A stretch of DNA of 17,823 nt, from contig CAJXGP010000007.1 in the NCBI GenBank assembly GCA_913053915.1, forward strand, positions 1 to 17,823, written 5' to 3'. Position 1 is the stretch's first letter. Each line of letters starts with the position of its first letter. This DNA comes from an uncultured Ignavibacteriales bacterium. Lineage in GTDB: Bacteria; Bacteroidota; Ignavibacteria; Ignavibacteriales; Ignavibacteriaceae. This document shows positions 15,341 to 17,823 of the stretch, piece by piece. The position numbers and the translations under genes were made by a program. The notes beneath the pieces are model-generated. The model was not told the DNA's origin, searched no databases, and was given only the letters and a program-made list of their open reading frames with translations.

Positions 15341-15412
15341 AAAGAGGGGCTGTCTCAAATGTAAGATATATGTTATTCCGGGAAGTCAAAACTTTTGAGA
15401 TAGCTACTCTTT
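15341..15412. terminator. Imperfect inverted repeat, possible bidirectional terminator or MITE remnant
   Basis: The left arm AAAGAGGGGCTGTCTCAAA (15341-15359) pairs with the right arm TTTTGAGATAGCTACTCTTT (15393-15412) with only a few mismatches; the loop is about 33 nt. It lies 7 nt after the SGNH gene, a natural terminator place, but no T-tract follows. The 7-mer TATTAAG stands near both ends (15329-15335 and 15414-15420), though not directly touching on the left, so a small mobile element remnant is the alternative. Confidence 0.55.
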
Positions 15413-15451
15413 GTATTAAGATTAATCAAATTCTTGCATAAATAAAAAAAT

Positions 15452-15877
15452 ATGAAGAATTTAATTTTTAGTTTCATATTATTTGGAGTAATGATATTTT
15501 TATTTACTAAATGCTCCTCTTCAAAAGAATCCGGTATGATAAAAATTCCGGATAGTACTTATGTCTTCGATAAAATTCCACCGGATACTTCCATTCGTAT
15601 AAACGAACCAATTGCTGCTATACCGGTTTTTCATGTAAAATACTATATTGTTCAAATCGGTGCATTTACGACTAAGGAAAGAGCTGAAAAATTTGCCGAA
15701 CAAAGCAAAATAATATTATCTGAAAAAATTGATATTCTCTACAATAATGATATAAAGCTATACGTTGTACAATTAACTCCATTTTATACTCAAAGAAAAG
15801 AGGCTGAAAAGATAAGAAATAAATTATGGAAACTTGATAATTATAGAGACGCTTGGATAGTTACCGTTAGAAAATAG
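15452..15877 (+). CDS. SPOR-domain lipoprotein
   Basis: This 141-residue protein has a lipoprotein signal (residues 1-20, lipobox LFTKC, Cys21), a linker of about 40 residues (22-62), and a C-terminal SPOR domain (about 63-140) that opens YYIVQIGAFTTKERAEKFAEQ and includes the LYVVQLTPF strand. SPOR domains bind peptidoglycan lacking stem peptides, often at division sites, so a role in cell-wall binding is likely; a division role is not shown. The length fits small SPOR lipoproteins. The ATG at 15452 has no strong Shine-Dalgarno sequence before it. It is separated from the SGNH gene by the inverted repeat at 15341-15412, so it is probably transcribed on its own. Confidence 0.87.
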   Translation: MKNLIFSFILFGVMIFLFTKCSSSKESGMIKIPDSTYVFDKIPPDTSIRINEPIAAIPVFHVKYYIVQIGAFTTKERAEKFAEQSKIILSEKIDILYNNDIKLYVVQLTPFYTQRKEAEKIRNKLWKLDNYRDAWIVTVRK

Positions 15878-16422
15878 TTTTGTTATTCATTCTTAATTGT
15901 TCGGCATATTTTAATTTTGGAAAATATCTATTTAAATTACATTCTATTGATTTTCTATTCAAAATCAATTTAAAAGTTTAATTACCGAAAAAAAATAAAA
16001 ATATTTGTAATATATTATGAGTCCATTCTAAAACGTTCAATAGAGTCATTCCGAAAAAGTGAAGGGACTGAAGAATATCTTATTTTACAATGGGTTAGAG
16101 ATTCTTCACTGAGTTTACGTTGAACGAAGTGAATGTGTTCGGAATGATACATCGGTATTTTTTAAAGTAGATTAATATTATAAAATTAAAAAAAAATGAA
16201 TTTTTATTTGTTAGTTAAAAATATTTTTATATTTTAGCTATGTATATATAACTTATAAATGATTATATTTTATATTAGAAAAGTCGAAAGCGGGAAACTC
16301 ATTGATTTTTTAAATCCCTTATATAAGCTGATTTTATTAATACTATTCGATTGGATTTGGTTAATAGAATTTCAACTCATTATTAATTAGCTTTATCTTA
16401 TAATAAATAAATTGGAGGAAAG
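15878..16422. other. Long intergenic region before ssb
   Basis: These 545 bp are very AT-rich and contain the large inverted repeat at 16046-16147. A 43-codon frame (16259-16390) encodes a short peptide with a hydrophobic middle (LYKLILLILFDWIWLIEFQL), but it has no ribosome binding site and no family I know, so I do not call it a gene. The ssb promoter should lie within about 16180-16400, but no single match stands out. Confidence 0.55.
16046..16147. repeat. 102-bp imperfect inverted repeat (REP/MITE-like)
   Basis: The outer arms are a perfect 10-bp inverted repeat: TCATTCCGAA (16046-16055) and TTCGGAATGA (16138-16147). Inside, TGAAGAATATCT and AGAGATTCTTCA pair with one mismatch. The pattern (CATTCCGA ... 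GAAGAAT ... ATTCTTC ... CGGAATGA) resembles dispersed intergenic repeats that are frequent in Bacteroidota-related genomes. It carries no gene. Whether it is a mobile element, a terminator for the SPOR gene or a folding RNA end cannot be told from one copy. Confidence 0.65.
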
Positions 16423-16845
16423 ATGTCTTTTTCATTGAACAAAATCATGTTAATTGGTAATTTAGGGAAAGATGCGGAAACAAGGTTTACTACTAATAAT
16501 GTTTCCGTAACCAGCTTCAGCCTTGCTACTACTCATGGATATAAAAATAAAGAAGGCAATTGGCAAAATGAAACTACATGGCATAATATTGTTGGATTTA
16601 ATTTATCAGATTACTATAAAGAAAATTTGAAAAAAGGGAAAAAATTTTATATAGAGGGAAGATTGACTAAAAGAGATTATACGGATAAGGAAGGAATAAA
16701 ACGTTATTCAACCGATGTATTTCTTGAGAAACTAATTCCGTTGGATGCATCAAATAGTAGTAGCAATTACAATAGTAATGTACAAGAAGGAAGCGTTAAT
16801 GAACCTAATGTACAAGTTGATGAAAATAATGATCTTCCTTTTTAA
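16423..16845 (+). CDS. ssb: Single-stranded DNA-binding protein
   Basis: This 140-residue protein binds single-stranded DNA in replication and repair, normally as a tetramer. The OB fold fills residues 4-106 and opens with the family pattern NKIMLIGNLGKDAETRF; TTWHNIVGF and KKFYIEGRLTKRDY follow. A flexible Asn/Ser-rich linker leads to the acidic C-terminal tip NDLPF, which recruits partner proteins. The length and tip are complete. GGAGG lies 4 nt before the ATG at 16423. The GldE-like gene begins 36 nt downstream on the same strand, an order known from Bacteroidota, so the two may be co-transcribed. Confidence 0.95.
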   Translation: MSFSLNKIMLIGNLGKDAETRFTTNNVSVTSFSLATTHGYKNKEGNWQNETTWHNIVGFNLSDYYKENLKKGKKFYIEGRLTKRDYTDKEGIKRYSTDVFLEKLIPLDASNSSSNYNSNVQEGSVNEPNVQVDENNDLPF

Positions 16846-16881
16846 AATAACTATTCAAAAAATATGGGACTAATTTAATTT

Positions 16882-17823
16882 TTGGACGTAGGTTGGCATT
16901 TTAAATTCATAATATTATTGTTTCTCTTTTTATTATCTGCTTTTTTTTCCGGTTCGGAAGTTGCTTTATTTTCAATTGAAAGCGGAAAATTAAAAAATAA
17001 CTTAAGCAGTCATCCGTTAATACGCAGGTATGTTTTATATTTACTTGAATCTCCAAGAAGACTCCTGGTTACTATACTTATTGGAAACACAATAGTCAAC
17101 GTTGCAGCATCAATCATATCTGTTGCTCTAGCTTTGGACTATGCCAAAAATTCATCCATGTCCAAAAATTTAGTCTTTTCATTTCAAATTATAATACTCT
17201 CTCTAATAATTATAATATTCGGTGAACTTATTCCAAAATTATGGGCATCAAAAAGACCCCTTAGTTTTGCAAGTGCAGTATCTGTCCCTTTATATTGGAT
17301 GGGGGTCCTTTTATATCCGATAGCAGAAACAATTACTGAAACAATAAGATTAATTGTTTCAAAAATTAAGCTGAGCAAGTACCAAATGGCAATGCAACCT
17401 GATGAAATTGCAGAACTAGCTAATTTGGGTCATGAAAGGGGAACAATAAAAGAAAAAGAACGTGGTTTAATAAATAGCATTGTAGGTTTTAATTCTGTCG
17501 TTGTTCATGAAGTTATGACTCCGCGTGTTGATATAATCTCTATTTCGATCAACACTGATATCACAGATGTGTTAAATATAATTAACTCATCGGGACATAG
17601 CCGGATTCCTTTGTATGAAGAGAACCTGGATCAAATAGTTGGAATTCTTTACACAAAGGATTTATTACCTTATTTAAAAAATAGAGGTGGGCTTCAGGAA
17701 TTATCACTTCTAACAATAACTAGAAAAGCCATGTTTATTCCTGAAACGAAAAAAATAAACGATTTATTACATGAATTCCAAGAGAAAAAAACGCACATTG
17801 CTATAGTAGGCGATGAATACGGC
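16882..17823 (+). CDS. CNNM/CBS (HlyC/CorC, GldE-like) membrane protein, 3' end missing
   Basis: The first 314 codons are present, and the frame is open to the window edge. The N-terminal CNNM transmembrane domain (about 1-165) shows a first helix leading into FFSGSEVALFSIE, the LIGNTIVN segment and the conserved GELIPK motif from residue 114. A CBS pair begins with VHEVMTPRVD at about 208 and continues through SGHSRIPLYEE and VGILYTKDLL. The end of the second CBS domain and a C-terminal CorC domain would lie outside. Family members are linked to Mg2+/Co2+ export; in gliding Bacteroidota GldE is needed for motility. Position after ssb supports the GldE subgroup, but gliding cannot be claimed. 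The start is taken as TTG 16882, soon after an in-frame stop (16876-16878); no in-frame ATG fits and no good Shine-Dalgarno sequence is seen. Confidence 0.88.
   Translation, partial: MDVGWHFKFIILLFLFLLSAFFSGSEVALFSIESGKLKNNLSSHPLIRRYVLYLLESPRRLLVTILIGNTIVNVAASIISVALALDYAKNSSMSKNLVFSFQIIILSLIIIIFGELIPKLWASKRPLSFASAVSVPLYWMGVLLYPIAETITETIRLIVSKIKLSKYQMAMQPDEIAELANLGHERGTIKEKERGLINSIVGFNSVVVHEVMTPRVDIISISINTDITDVLNIINSSGHSRIPLYEENLDQIVGILYTKDLLPYLKNRGGLQELSLLTITRKAMFIPETKKINDLLHEFQEKKTHIAIVGDEYG

Noticed and set aside
16259..16390. A 43-codon frame encoding a short hydrophobic peptide before ssb
   Set aside because: No Shine-Dalgarno sequence; hydrophobic peptides arise easily from AT-rich DNA; no conservation evidence available.

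Overview
The window is AT-rich chromosomal DNA from a Gram-negative bacterium of the Bacteroidota/Chlorobi group, most likely an Ignavibacteria-type lineage. This rests on gene content: ExbB with two tandem ExbD proteins, a FadL-type outer-membrane protein followed by an SGNH lipoprotein, a SPOR lipoprotein, and an ssb gene followed by a GldE-like CNNM/CBS protein (an order known from Bacteroidota). The taxonomic call is inference. No tRNA, rRNA, CRISPR array, transposase or integrase was seen.

Positions 1-2200 are accessory DNA. Two minus-strand toxin-antitoxin modules lie here: a MNT nucleotidyltransferase/HEPN pair (114-846) and a DUF2281-type antitoxin/VapC PIN toxin pair (1336-1962). Each is bracketed by the same two non-coding blocks: a 58-59 nt hairpin repeat beyond its 3' end (48-106, 1240-1297) and a CTAACGGC...CGCCTGCT block upstream (937-969, 2061-2089). 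This looks like a modular, cassette-like arrangement.

Positions 2304-5326 hold a Kup potassium transporter, a 488 bp gap, and a short-chain dehydrogenase that resembles dihydropteridine reductase. Positions 5470-7174 form an exbB-exbD-exbD proton-channel operon with a probable promoter in front and a clear hairpin terminator behind. Positions 7260-12570 are a tight co-directional run: YqeY, CvpA, MutS2, biotin carboxylase and biotin carboxyl carrier protein, with gaps of 2-8 nt or short overlaps.

Positions 12635-15877 are cell-envelope genes: a FadL/OmpP1 channel broken by a -1 frameshift in this sequence, an SGNH/GDSL lipoprotein and a SPOR-domain lipoprotein. Positions 15878-16422 are non-coding and contain a ~100 bp imperfect inverted repeat. 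Single-stranded DNA-binding protein and a GldE/CorC-type membrane protein, cut by the window edge, close the window.

Most of the window is housekeeping or envelope biology. The parts worth a second look are the cassette-like toxin-antitoxin region, the FadL frameshift, and two inverted repeats between genes. I did not find a convincing new multi-gene system.
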